DNA of 64,000 bases from Massilia sp. PDC64 (GCF_900101265.1 NZ_FMZS01000001.1:744001-808000), one strand, 5' to 3'. Counted from the first letter of the stretch, positions 1 through 8,810 are shown. Translations and numbers: made by a program. The notes: generated by a model from the letters alone, not told the origin.

Positions 1-2741
1 ACGATGAAGAAGTGGTCGGTCGTACCGTCTTCGGCGAAGTTCTTGATGCCGGTGACGCCAGCCAGCTGGACCAGCGTGTCGGTCGCGCCGCCCTGGACGA
101 ACACGTAGGAGTTACCCAGGTATTCGAACACGACAGCGGTACCAACCGTTGCGCCAACAGCGGTGTCAGCCAGGCTGACTGCGTCTGCCAGGGTCGACGG
201 GCCGGCGCCGGTGAAGCTCAGCACGCCCTTCGAGATCTGGCCACCGTCAGCAGCAACGGTACCAGCGAACGACAGCACGTCGGCGTCGGCGATTGCGGCA
301 GCCTTGGCGGTCGCATCCGAACCCACGGCAGCGGCGGCGGTCTTCTCGAAGCCCGAGATCGACTCGACAGCACCGACGGTCGAAGCGCTGGTGATGGTGA
401 TGGTGTCAGCGCCCGTGCCCAGCTTGATGGTGCCGCCGTTGGCGACGTTGGCCAGCGAGGCGGTCAGGCCACCGGTTGCAGCCGATGCGTCGATCGTTGC
501 CAGCTTGGTTGCGCCGGTGACCGAGTCGATCACCAGTTCGCTTGCGCCGGTGACGGTGACCGAGGTCAGCGCGTCGCTGGCGGTCAGCGCCAGGTGGTTT
601 TCGGCGTTGGCGCCGCCCGAGGTGATAGCGATGGTCTTCGCCGCGCCTGCGGACAGGGTCAGTGCCGAGACGTTGTCGCCAGCAGCTTTCGATGCGCCGA
701 CGAACGACGAGTCGAACACGACTTTCACGCCGGTGGCGTTGGTGGCGTTGACGGCTGCGTCAGCATCGGTAGCGGTCGTGGTCTTGGCATCGCCCGATTC
801 GTCGATGTCCAGCGTGATGGTCAGATCGCCAGCGGTTTTCTGGGTCAGGCTCAGCGCGTTGGCGACGTTGGTGTCGCCGGTGACGCGGTAGCTCACGCCC
901 GAACCCACGTTCAGCAGCGAAGCGCCGGCGCCGACGTCAGCGGAAGCGACGATTTCGGTGACGGTGTTCTTCTGCGACAGGATGTCCACGTCCAGCGCCT
1001 TGGCCAGGCCAGCAGCGTCGAATGCGTCGAAGTTGCTGAACGCGCCCACGTTGGCCGAACCAACCAGCTTCAGCAGCAGGGTGTCGGTGCCAGCGCCGGC
1101 GTCGATCTTGTCGTTCGCGCCGATAGCGACGGTCGAGGTGAACGTGTCGTTGCCTGCACCCAGGTCGACGTTCAGCGCGCCGCTGCTGCGGCCGGTGACG
1201 TTCACGGTGTCGTTGCCATCGCCAGCGGCGACGGTGACGATGCCCGTGCCCGATGCGTTGACGGTGATCTTGTCGTTGCCTGCGCCGGTGTTGACGGTGG
1301 CGTTGACGGTTTCGTCAGCGGTGGTCGAGGAGTCATCCTTGACGGTTGCAGCAACCAGGGTGACGTCGTCGTTGCCCGAACCGGTCTTGATGTTGGCAAC
1401 GGTCGTTTCGCTGTCGGCGTAGGTGATGGCGCCGGTGCTTGCGCTGGCGTCGATCGTGGTGACTGCCTTGCCGTTGGCGGTGGTTGCCACGTTGGTAGCA
1501 ACAGCGGTGTTGACCATCAGGGTCTGGACATCTTTGCCGCCGGTGATGTTCAGGTTGATGTTGCCAACGGCGGTGCCGGCATCGGCGCCATCGACGACGG
1601 TGCCGCCCACGACGACGGTAGCCAGCGTGCCGGCAGCGCCCGAGGTCACGTTCAGGGTCGAGCCTTCAACTGCCTTGTCCAGAGCGATGGTTGCGGTTGC
1701 AGCAGCGTCAACAGCAGCAACACCCACTGCACCGGTCAGGCCGTGGAAGCCAGCGGTCGTGGTTGCGGCCAGATTGGTGACGTTAGCAGCAGCGCCGGTC
1801 TGCCACAGGGCGGTCACGCCAGCGTATTTCGAAGCGTCGGTCAGGCCGGCAGCAGCTGCGCCGGTGTTGAAGATGTTGACGGTTTCGATGTTCTTGATCG
1901 TGGCGTTGGCCGGGATCGAAGCATTGGTCGTGCCGTCGGTGTAGACGTTCAGCGTGTCCTTGCCTGCGCCGCCGTCGATCGAGTCGAATGCGCTCAGGGT
2001 CGATGCTGCGGTCTGGCCGTCAGCTGCGACGTTCAGCGAGTTGAACACGTCGTTGCCGCTCGTGCCTGCCAGCGTGTCGACGCCGGTGGTCACCGAGAAG
2101 GTCTGGCCGTTGACGACGTTGCCCAGCTTTTCGATGGTGTCGTTGATGTTGGCCTGGTATGCGGTCAGGTTGGTGCTGCTGTTCACGCCCAGCAGCAGCG
2201 AACGTGCGGCTGCGGCAGCTGCGTCACCCGAGAACGAGGTGATCTCGGCCGGGGTGTCCAGTGCGGTCGTGAAGGCGGTGGCGACTGCCAGCTTGTTCTG
2301 CACGGTCAGTGCGTCCAGCTTGCCCTGGTCCGACGTGTTGGTCAGTGCTGCCTGGGTGATGGCGGCGGCGGCGTTGGCCTTGGTCAGGGCGCCGGTGTTG
2401 ATGGCGTTGACCCAGAAGTCGAAGCCGGCCTTGTCGGCGTCACGGCCCAGGACGTTCTGGTAGATGGCGTTGACGAATTTGCCGATGCCGATCTGGCTGT
2501 TGTCGTTGCCGTACAGGGCAACCGACTCAGCCGACGAGTTGAAGCTGTTCACCAGCTTCGACAGGGCGGTCGTGCCTGCCTTGTCAGCCTGCACAGCAGC
2601 TTGCAGATCAGCGAAGGTCGTCGGTGCTTTCAGAGCGTCGAGCTGCGCTGCGAAGTTCTGCAGGCCATAGTAGTCGGCCGGACGGCCGAAGTACGAAACG
2701 TACAGTTGCTGAACTACGCTGGTGTAGTCTTGTGCTGCCAT
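1..2741 (-). CDS. S-layer/RsaA-like DUF4214 secreted protein (3' end beyond window)
   Basis: 913 codons are visible from an ATG at 2741, preceded by AAAGGA about 9 nt upstream; no stop occurs before the window edge. Residues ~1-60 and ~85-140 (NAIYQNVLGRDADKAGFDFW) match DUF4214. The rest is a low-complexity, Thr/Ala/Val/Gly/Asp-rich beta region with RTX-like turns (GTSGNDVF, DSIDGGAGKDTL, NTGAGNDKI) and almost no Cys. There is no Sec signal, as expected for type I secretion with a C-terminal signal. Layout and the final segment (YLGNSYVFVQGGATDTLVQL) resemble Caulobacter RsaA, so an S-layer or abundant surface protein is likely. A perfect CRP box lies 119 bp upstream. Confidence 0.85.
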   Translation of the reverse strand, partial: MAAQDYTSVVQQLYVSYFGRPADYYGLQNFAAQLDALKAPTTFADLQAAVQADKAGTTALSKLVNSFNSSAESVALYGNDNSQIGIGKFVNAIYQNVLGRDADKAGFDFWVNAINTGALTKANAAAAITQAALTNTSDQGKLDALTVQNKLAVATAFTTALDTPAEITSFSGDAAAAAARSLLLGVNSSTNLTAYQANINDTIEKLGNVVNGQTFSVTTGVDTLAGTSGNDVFNSLNVAADGQTAASTLSAFDSIDGGAGKDTLNVYTDGTTNASIPANATIKNIETVNIFNTGAAAAGLTDASKYAGVTALWQTGAAANVTNLAATTTAGFHGLTGAVGVAAVDAAATATIALDKAVEGSTLNVTSGAAGTLATVVVGGTVVDGADAGTAVGNINLNITGGKDVQTLMVNTAVATNVATTANGKAVTTIDASASTGAITYADSETTVANIKTGSGNDDVTLVAATVKDDSSTTADETVNATVNTGAGNDKITVNASGTGIVTVAAGDGNDTVNVTGRSSGALNVDLGAGNDTFTSTVAIGANDKIDAGAGTDTLLLKLVGSANVGAFSNFDAFDAAGLAKALDVDILSQKNTVTEIVASADVGAGASLLNVGSGVSYRVTGDTNVANALSLTQKTAGDLTITLDIDESGDAKTTTATDADAAVNATNATGVKVVFDSSFVGASKAAGDNVSALTLSAGAAKTIAITSGGANAENHLALTASDALTSVTVTGASELVIDSVTGATKLATIDASAATGGLTASLANVANGGTIKLGTGADTITITSASTVGAVESISGFEKTAAAAVGSDATAKAAAIADADVLSFAGTVAADGGQISKGVLSFTGAGPSTLADAVSLADTAVGATVGTAVVFEYLGNSYVFVQGGATDTLVQLAGVTGIKNFAEDGTTDHFFI

Positions 2742-2859
2742 GATGTGAAATCCTTTAAAGATTGTGGTTATAACCAAGTCTGCTACCGGTTCGCGTGCCG
2801 AGATACGGAACGCTATTTGCAGAACTGCGAAGTATATTGCCAGACCACCAAAGTAACGT

Positions 2860-2875
2860 TGTGACAGCCATCACA
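2860..2875. promoter_or_regulatory. CRP-type operator upstream of the S-layer-like gene
   Basis: TGTGACAGCCATCACA is a perfect TGTGA-N6-TCACA palindrome. On the minus strand a TATACT hexamer (2831-2836) lies downstream; if it is the -10 box, the operator centre falls about 41-44 bp before transcription start, typical of class II CRP activation. The promoter assignment is inference. Confidence 0.75.
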
Positions 2876-2961
2876 AAGCGACGAATTTTTACTTCATTAA
2901 TACAATTTTTTTACACGTTATTTCAAATACTCACGCATTTCCACGCAATTAACCGCAAATT

Positions 2962-4290
2962 TCACCGTCCCCATAGCGTGGCGCCGCTGACCGTAATACC
3001 TGGCGTGGCGGAATTCTTGAAGATATAACCCGCCTGTTCGGCGTTCGAACCGCCCAGATAGCCGCGGATGATGGTCGGCGAGCCGATGCCTTCATACAGC
3101 ATCCCCTTGTCGGTAATCACGCCGTTACCGATGACTTCGGCACGATCATTTCCCGCTCTCACGTCCAATGACGTGGCAAACGTTCTTTTCGAAAAGTCCA
3201 TGCTCAGTTGGCCGGACTGGATATTGGCGGGCCGGTCGCCGAGGCTATTCGTCATGATCGCTTCACCACTCATCAATTTGAATGCGGCCGTGCCGTCATT
3301 CGGCAGCACGAGCGCCGAATTCTTCAATCGGGTAATGGCGTACGGCGCGTAATAGGTGGCGACTTCCACATCCGGATCGCCGATACGCCCCGGTTGTGCC
3401 GGCAGGCCTGCCAGCGCTTCCCAACGGCCCCAGAAAATCTCCGGGGGCGACGGTGGCAATGGTTTCGGCGGCACCGGGTCGTTGATCACGACGGGTGGCG
3501 GCGTGATGACCGGCGGCGGGTTGTTCGACGCCGGCGGCGGCGTAACGGGACGCGCGCTGTTCAACGACTGCTCCGAACGCTGGGGATCCAGGTTGACCTG
3601 GGCCGCCGGCGCCGCCGACAGTGCCTGCTTGGCCGCGGGCTCGTCGCTGCGCGGCTTTTCCGTCTGGTCCGGCGACAGTGCCGGATTCTGCAGCAGCTGC
3701 GGCACGCTGGTGCCGCGCTCCACCTGCAGCAGCAGGCCCGCCTGGCCGGCAAACAGTTCGCGCGCACTGCGGCCCTCGCAGGGCCCCGTGCCCGCCGCCG
3801 AGCAGTTGGCACCGAAGCCGCTCATCACGACGCCGCCGGACAACACGGTCACGCGGGTGGTCTGCTGGTCGGTGTACACGGTGAAGTCGGTCCCGCGCAC
3901 GCCGATCGCGGCGACGGGCGTGTTGAAGCGGAAATTCTGCCGAGCCTGCTTGACGCCCTGCCCGGAAATCGCCCGCGCCACGCCCTGCAGGAGTTCGAGC
4001 TTGACCTGCGTCTTCGACGGGTCGGCCTTGTCGATCGAATACGTGACGACGCGCGCCGTACTGTTCGGGCGCAGGATCAGGAAACCGTTGTCGACGGTCT
4101 TCATATAGATATAGCCGTCGGCGCCGGTCGACAGTTCGTCGCCCTCGCCCACCGCGGCATCGAGCACGGCGGCGTGGCGGCCGACCTGGGCCTGCCCGGC
4201 AGTGAATACGACACGCCCGGCCTCGGCGGCGTACGCCATGTCGGCAAGCGACCACAACAGGCCAGCGGCCAGGGCGAGTTTTTTCAGCAT
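2962..4290 (-). CDS. FecR-domain protein with TbpB-like C-terminal barrel
   Basis: 442 residues from an ATG at 4290, with GGAGG just upstream. Residues 1-21 form a Sec signal ending AYA with no lipobox Cys. A FecR domain covers ~45-190 (VAAIGVRGTDFTVYTD). A proline-rich linker follows (~265-300), then a ~150-residue C-terminal domain. The last strands (GYLGGSNAEQAGYIF, then SGATLWG) fit the closing pattern of transferrin-binding-protein-like beta-barrels. Family knowledge makes it an exported, possibly surface-displayed protein. It is divergent from the cyclase operon, whose second gene is Slam-like and might be its exporter (inference). The ligand is unknown. Confidence 0.8.
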   Translation of the reverse strand: MLKKLALAAGLLWSLADMAYAAEAGRVVFTAGQAQVGRHAAVLDAAVGEGDELSTGADGYIYMKTVDNGFLILRPNSTARVVTYSIDKADPSKTQVKLELLQGVARAISGQGVKQARQNFRFNTPVAAIGVRGTDFTVYTDQQTTRVTVLSGGVVMSGFGANCSAAGTGPCEGRSARELFAGQAGLLLQVERGTSVPQLLQNPALSPDQTEKPRSDEPAAKQALSAAPAAQVNLDPQRSEQSLNSARPVTPPPASNNPPPVITPPPVVINDPVPPKPLPPSPPEIFWGRWEALAGLPAQPGRIGDPDVEVATYYAPYAITRLKNSALVLPNDGTAAFKLMSGEAIMTNSLGDRPANIQSGQLSMDFSKRTFATSLDVRAGNDRAEVIGNGVITDKGMLYEGIGSPTIIRGYLGGSNAEQAGYIFKNSATPGITVSGATLWGR

Positions 4291-4335
4291 AGAGTCCTCC
4301 ATAACTAGCATTGTCCTGACGCAAATGCTAAAGTC

Positions 4336-4351
4336 TGTGACCGTCGTCACA
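4336..4351. promoter_or_regulatory. CRP-type operator between fecR-like gene and adenylate cyclase
   Basis: TGTGACCGTCGTCACA is a perfect TGTGA-N6-TCACA palindrome in the divergent intergenic region. Its centre (4343.5) is about 60 bp before the start site expected from the TATAAT at 4391-4396, the classic class I CRP position. It also lies close enough to the fecR-like gene to affect that promoter. Confidence 0.78.
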
Positions 4352-4390
4352 AGTGGTGATTGTTGCACCGGGGGATTGGTTCAAGCAACA

Positions 4391-4396
4391 TATAAT
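4391..4396 (+). promoter_or_regulatory. Putative -10 box for the adenylate cyclase operon
   Basis: TATAAT without a good -35 hexamer 16-18 bp upstream, as expected for an activator-dependent promoter. A second candidate, TATACT, lies at 4415-4420. Confidence 0.45.
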
Positions 4397-4462
4397 TCCA
4401 GACTAACAAGCAGTTATACTTCGACATTCGCCAGCTTCCTGCGCCCTTCGTCTTCTTTATTG

Positions 4463-6298
4463 ATGAGATTCCCCGGTTTCCTGCGTACCACCTTGCGCGA
4501 TACAGGCGTCCTGCGCGGCCTGATCGCGCTCGTGGCCCTGGCCATCGGGGGATGGCTGCAATGGCATGACGGGCCGGCTTTCACGACCGCGGCCAATGAG
4601 TGGTTGCGCGACAAATACATACAGTTGCAGGCGAAAACGGCACCGGAACGGCGCGTGCTCGTGATCGACATCGACGAAAGCAGCGTGGCGCAGCTGCCGT
4701 GGCCGTGGCCGCGTGCGCGCATCGCCGACCTGGTCGAACTGGTCCTGGCGGACGGCGCCCGCGGCGTCGCGCTGGATATCCTGCTCGAAAAGCCGGCCGA
4801 TACGCCCGGCGACATGCGCCTTGCCATGCTGGCGGGCCACGGCCCCGTCGTGCTGGCCCAGATGTTCGACTACCTGCACGACGCCGCGCCCCTCACGGGC
4901 GGCCGGCTGATCGGCGGCCTGCCCGCCCGGGCGGCGGCCGGCACCCCGGCCGCGTACGGCTACCTGGCCAACCACGCGGTATTCGCGGGGGCGCGTCATG
5001 CCGGCAACATCGGCGTGCTGCCCGACCCGGACGGCACCTTGCGCCGCCTGCCGATGCGGACCGCGTACCAGGGCCAAGTCTATCCTACGCTCGCGCTCGC
5101 TTTACTCGAATGTTGCGGCGCCGCGACAGCGCCTGTGCCGCCGGTGCGCCCGGTGGAACGCATCCCCTATTCCCGCGCCTGGTCGGCGTACGACGTCGTC
5201 AAGGCGCGCGACGTGCTCGCGGGCCGGATGCCGCCCGGCATGGCGCGCGACCGGCTGGTGTTGATCGGCTCGTCCTCGCTGAGCCTGGGCGACCGCATAT
5301 CCACGCCACTGGACGCCTCCAGCGCCGGCCTGCTGGTCCATGCGTCGATGCTGACGTCGCTGCTGGACCGCCAGCAGGGCCTGGCGCCCACGCCGCTGCC
5401 CGGCCGCGCCATCGCGTTCGCCTTCACGCTGGCGGTCGTACTGTTGACGAGCTATACGCTGCCTCGCATGGCCGCGGCCGCCAACGCCCTGCTGCTGGGC
5501 GCGAGCGCGCTCGTGTGGCTCGGCGTCGCCTGGCTGCTGGCGCCGCGCGATCCCGTCTTCGCGCCGGCGGCGCCGCTGTTCTGCTGCCTGTACCTGCTCG
5601 CCGTCGCGGTGCCGTTTCAATGGGAACTGGCGCAGCGCCGTTCGCGCCAGCTGCTGGGGACGCTGCGGCAATACGTGGCCGGCGCCGTCGTCGACGAACT
5701 GCTGCGCAGCGACCTGCAGGACCCGCTGGCGCCGCGCCGGCTCGAGGTGACGACGCTCGTGGCGGACATGGAAGGCTATACGAGCCAGGTCGAGTCGCTG
5801 TCGCTGGAAGACGCGTCGCGCCTGACGACGGAATTTCTCGACTGCCTCACGCGCCCCGTGCTGGAGCATCGCGGCACGCTCGACAAATACACGGGCGACG
5901 GTCTCGTCGCGTTCTGGGGCGCACCCCTGCCGAACGAGGACCACGCCGATCTCGCATTGGATGCCGCCGCCAGCATCCTGCGTGAAGTGGCGCGCTTCTC
6001 CGCACTGCGCGTCGCCAACGGCAAGCCGGCGCTGCGCGTGCGCATCGGCATCGAAAGCGGCACCGCCATGGCCGGCGACTACGGCACGGCCGCGCGCAGC
6101 ATCTATACGGCGGTGGGCGACAGCGTGAACACGGCCGCGCGCCTGGAACAGGCCGCGCGCGACTATCCGCACGACGTGATCATCGGCGAAGGCACGGCCT
6201 CCCGGGCGCGGCGCCACCGGCTGCTGCCGCTGGGCGAACGCCAGCTGCGCGGCAAGGAGCGCTCGCTCCGCATCTATACGCTGGAGCGCGACGCATGA
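4463..6298 (+). CDS. CHASE2-domain class III adenylate cyclase
   Basis: 611 residues from the ATG at 4463. An N-terminal membrane segment (~12-30) leads into a periplasmic CHASE2 sensor (~55-300), three membrane helices (~312-385) and a cytoplasmic class III cyclase domain (~427-600). Catalytic elements are intact: metal-binding Asp in LVADMEGYT and YTGDGLVAF, the purine-specifying Lys in DKYTGDG and Asp in VGDSVN, and the transition-state Asn/Arg in VNTAARLEQ. cAMP is the predicted product. The stop overlaps the next ATG by 4 bp. With the CRP-like gene three positions on and a CRP box upstream, it probably feeds a local cAMP circuit. Confidence 0.93.
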   Translation: MRFPGFLRTTLRDTGVLRGLIALVALAIGGWLQWHDGPAFTTAANEWLRDKYIQLQAKTAPERRVLVIDIDESSVAQLPWPWPRARIADLVELVLADGARGVALDILLEKPADTPGDMRLAMLAGHGPVVLAQMFDYLHDAAPLTGGRLIGGLPARAAAGTPAAYGYLANHAVFAGARHAGNIGVLPDPDGTLRRLPMRTAYQGQVYPTLALALLECCGAATAPVPPVRPVERIPYSRAWSAYDVVKARDVLAGRMPPGMARDRLVLIGSSSLSLGDRISTPLDASSAGLLVHASMLTSLLDRQQGLAPTPLPGRAIAFAFTLAVVLLTSYTLPRMAAAANALLLGASALVWLGVAWLLAPRDPVFAPAAPLFCCLYLLAVAVPFQWELAQRRSRQLLGTLRQYVAGAVVDELLRSDLQDPLAPRRLEVTTLVADMEGYTSQVESLSLEDASRLTTEFLDCLTRPVLEHRGTLDKYTGDGLVAFWGAPLPNEDHADLALDAAASILREVARFSALRVANGKPALRVRIGIESGTAMAGDYGTAARSIYTAVGDSVNTAARLEQAARDYPHDVIIGEGTASRARRHRLLPLGERQLRGKERSLRIYTLERDA

Positions 6299-7563
6299 GG
6301 CGCCTGTCCATGTGCGCCGCGCTGGCCGCGGCGCTGTCGTCCTGTCTCGCCGCCGGCACGGTCCGCGCCCAGGAAGCGCCGCTCGCCATCGCTGCCGAAC
6401 CGGCCCAGCCGGGCGACCTGTACACGGCGGCGCTGCTCGCCCTGGGCGAAGGCCGCCTCGAGGAAGCCGCCGCCCTTCTGCAGCGTGTCGTCGAGCGCGA
6501 ACCGCGCCATGCCGGCGCCTGGCTCGACCTCGCCATCAGCCAGTGCGAACTGGGCAACGCGGCGGAGGCGGAGCGCCTGTTTTCCAGCCTCGAACGGCGC
6601 ATGGCCGTGCCGGCAGGCATCGAGGACGTGATCGCGCGCTACCGCGCCACCGGCTGCGGCAAGGCGCCGGCACGCCATGGCGGCGTCTGGCTGGTGGCCG
6701 TCACCCGCGGGCACGACGACAACGTCAACCAGGGCGCGAGCGATCCGCGTTTCACGATCGGGACGGGCAGTGCCCGGACGGAATACCAGCTCGACCCGTC
6801 CTTCCTGCCGCGGGCCGACGGTTTCAGCCAGCTGTCCGCGTCCTGGCTGCGGCCGCTCGGCGACGCGGACAGCGACGTCATCGTCCAGGCGTACACGCGC
6901 CGGCACGACAGCGTCCGCGTGCAGGACACCGCCTCCGTGCTGGCCGCCGTCGAGCACACGTGGAAACCGTTCGCCTGGCGGCTGCGCGGCACCGCGGCGG
7001 TCGGCTACGTGACGCTCGACCGCACCCTGTACCAGCGCCAGCAGCAAGTCCAGGCGCGCCTGGCGCCGCCGGCGGCGCGGCTGGCGCCCGGCGTCGAGTT
7101 CGCGGCCACGGCGAACTACAGCCACGTGGCATATCCAACCCGTCCGGCCTACGACGGCAACACGGTGGAAATCGGCGGCATCTTCGGCTATCGCAGCGGA
7201 TTCGGTTTAACGCAAGCCACGCTGACCCGGCTGCACGACGCCAGCGCGGCGGACCGTCCCGGCGGCGACCGCAAGGGCTGGTTCGGCAACCTGCAATGGT
7301 CCGGCGACGTGACCAGCCGCCTGAGCCTGGAAGCGGGACTGAGCCACCAGATGTGGCGCAGCGACGAGATCTACTCCCCCAACCTGATCGACACGCGCCG
7401 ACGGCAGGACACGACGACGGTGCGTGCCGCCGGCCAGTGGCTGGTGCGGCCGCACACCAGCCTGGTGCTGGAATGGCGCGGCACGTTCAATCGCGAGAAC
7501 ATCTCGCTGTTCCAATATAATAGTCGGGCTCTGCAGCTAAGTCTGCGATGGGATAATTTCTGA
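6295..7563 (+). CDS. TPR plus outer-membrane beta-barrel protein (Slam/DUF560-like)
   Basis: 422 residues with a Sec signal ending near residue 25 (AGTVRAQ). A short TPR-type helical region spans ~35-115. From ~130 the protein is alternating amphipathic beta strands to a C-terminal aromatic strand (LRWDNF), typical of an outer-membrane barrel. This two-part layout is that of surface lipoprotein assembly modifiers (Slam), which move TbpB-like cargo to the surface. It overlaps the cyclase gene by 4 bp, so it is co-translated with it. The FecR/TbpB-like protein across the divergent promoter is the obvious cargo candidate; that link is inference. Confidence 0.7.
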   Translation: MRRLSMCAALAAALSSCLAAGTVRAQEAPLAIAAEPAQPGDLYTAALLALGEGRLEEAAALLQRVVEREPRHAGAWLDLAISQCELGNAAEAERLFSSLERRMAVPAGIEDVIARYRATGCGKAPARHGGVWLVAVTRGHDDNVNQGASDPRFTIGTGSARTEYQLDPSFLPRADGFSQLSASWLRPLGDADSDVIVQAYTRRHDSVRVQDTASVLAAVEHTWKPFAWRLRGTAAVGYVTLDRTLYQRQQQVQARLAPPAARLAPGVEFAATANYSHVAYPTRPAYDGNTVEIGGIFGYRSGFGLTQATLTRLHDASAADRPGGDRKGWFGNLQWSGDVTSRLSLEAGLSHQMWRSDEIYSPNLIDTRRRQDTTTVRAAGQWLVRPHTSLVLEWRGTFNRENISLFQYNSRALQLSLRWDNF

Positions 7564-7596
7564 CGCCGGGATTCGGTGTACAAGCAATCGACCGAT

Positions 7597-7923
7597 ATGT
7601 CCTGGGAACTGATCGTCTTCCTGGCTGCCGCAGCCGCGGTTGTCCTTGGCTGCCTGCTGCCGGCGCGCTGGCTGCCGTTATTGCCGCACGACAAGCTACT
7701 GCACTTCATCGCGTTTGCCGGACTGAGCGCGCTCGCGCTGCATATCGAACCCGCATGGCCCTGGCGCGCGGTTTGGCTGCTGGGATTGCTGATGGCGGGG
7801 CTGGCGATCGAATTGCTGCAAAAAATGGTGCCCGGACGCAGTTTCTGCTGGCGCGACATGGGCGCCAATACGGCCGGCATCGTGGCCGCCACCCTGGTTT
7901 TCGGACTGATACAAGTGATCTGA
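7597..7923 (+). CDS. VanZ-like small membrane protein
   Basis: 108 residues with four predicted membrane helices and the VanZ-like HDKLLHFIAFAGLSAL and ELLQ...GRSFCWRDMGANTAG segments. The start is uncertain: ATG 7597 begins just before the first helix, while GTG 7576 lies only 12 nt after the upstream stop and adds seven residues. It sits between the Slam-like and CRP-like genes in one operon. VanZ-like proteins in Gram-negatives have no settled biochemical role. Confidence 0.75.
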   Translation: MSWELIVFLAAAAAVVLGCLLPARWLPLLPHDKLLHFIAFAGLSALALHIEPAWPWRAVWLLGLLMAGLAIELLQKMVPGRSFCWRDMGANTAGIVAATLVFGLIQVI

Positions 7924-7930
7924 GACGCGA

Positions 7931-8710
7931 ATGACATCGTCGAGCAAACGTAAGAACGAGACGGACAACGACATCGTCCCGAAGGAGCTGGTGCCGGATC
8001 CGGCCGCGGCCGCCAACGAACCGGCGCCGCAGGAAGTCAACGTGCACATCCACCTGCGCAAGATCCCGCTGCTGGCCAACCTCAGCGACGCGGACATGCA
8101 GCGGGTGAAGGCCGACCTGCGCATCCGCCAGTACGCCAAGCGCGACATCGTCCTGCAAAAGGGCGCGCCCGGCGACAGCCTGCTGTTCCTGCTGACGGGC
8201 TCGCTGCAAGTCGTCGACGTCACGGAAGATGGCCGGGCGATCGGCCTGCGCCTGCTGCAACCGGGCGACTTCTTCGGCGAAATCGCCGTCATCAACGGCT
8301 CGATGCGCTCGGCGTCCGTCGTGGCGCTGACGTCCGTGCTGGTGGCGCTGCTGCCGCGCGCGACGGCCCTGTACCTGTTCTCGCATTCGCCGTCGGTCGC
8401 CAACCAGATGCTGCGCTTCCTGGCCGAGAAAGTGCAGCGCGACTCGGAATTCCGCGCCCTGCTCAGCATCCACAACACGTCGCGCCGCATCTATACGTTC
8501 CTCAACCTGCTGAAGGAGCAAAAGGACGGCAACCTGCAGGTCGTGGAAAACCTGCCGACGCACCAGGACATCGCCAACATGATCAACACGAGCCGTGAGA
8601 CGGTGACCCGGGCCCTGCTCACGCTGGCCCAGCAGGGCATCATCGAGAAAGGCGCGCACCGCATCATCATCGTCAAGCCGGACGCGCTGCAGAAGCTGAT
8701 CGACGGCTGA
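7931..8710 (+). CDS. CRP/FNR-family cAMP-responsive transcription regulator
   Basis: 259 residues: a ~38-residue polar N-terminal extension, a cyclic-nucleotide-binding domain (~42-150), a dimer helix and a winged helix (~180-255). The nucleotide pocket keeps Glu117, Arg126 and Ser127 (FFGEIAVINGSMRSASV), equivalent to cAMP contacts in E. coli CRP. The recognition helix SRETVTR (221-227) preserves the Arg, Glu and Arg that read TGTGA. No FNR-type Cys cluster is present. It is the last gene of the cyclase operon, 7 bp after the VanZ-like gene. The two perfect CRP boxes nearby are its likely targets (inference); a second CRP elsewhere in the genome could also bind them. Confidence 0.92.
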   Translation: MTSSSKRKNETDNDIVPKELVPDPAAAANEPAPQEVNVHIHLRKIPLLANLSDADMQRVKADLRIRQYAKRDIVLQKGAPGDSLLFLLTGSLQVVDVTEDGRAIGLRLLQPGDFFGEIAVINGSMRSASVVALTSVLVALLPRATALYLFSHSPSVANQMLRFLAEKVQRDSEFRALLSIHNTSRRIYTFLNLLKEQKDGNLQVVENLPTHQDIANMINTSRETVTRALLTLAQQGIIEKGAHRIIIVKPDALQKLIDG

Positions 8711-8719
8711 CCCGCACGC

Positions 8720-8771
8720 AAGACGTAACAATTGGTAAGACGTAAATTATTGACTTGCAACATGTTATAAT
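8720..8771 (+). promoter_or_regulatory. Promoter region of the polysaccharide export operon
   Basis: An extended -10 element (TGT then TATAAT, 8763-8771) lies ~40 bp before the wzm-like ATG. Two direct copies of AAGACGTAA (8720-8728 and 8737-8745, 17 bp apart) sit just upstream and could bind a regulator. No good -35 is visible. Confidence 0.5.
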
Positions 8772-8810
8772 CAACAACTTACCATCCGGTTTTCCTCCTT
8801 TCGTCTCCCT

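Noticed and set aside
12..2864. 950-codon open frame on the plus strand opposite the S-layer-like gene
   Set aside because: It mirrors the codon bias of the real minus-strand gene, gives Gly/Arg/Val/Asp-rich sequence with no domain, and has no ribosome site. The opposite frame has a coherent protein.
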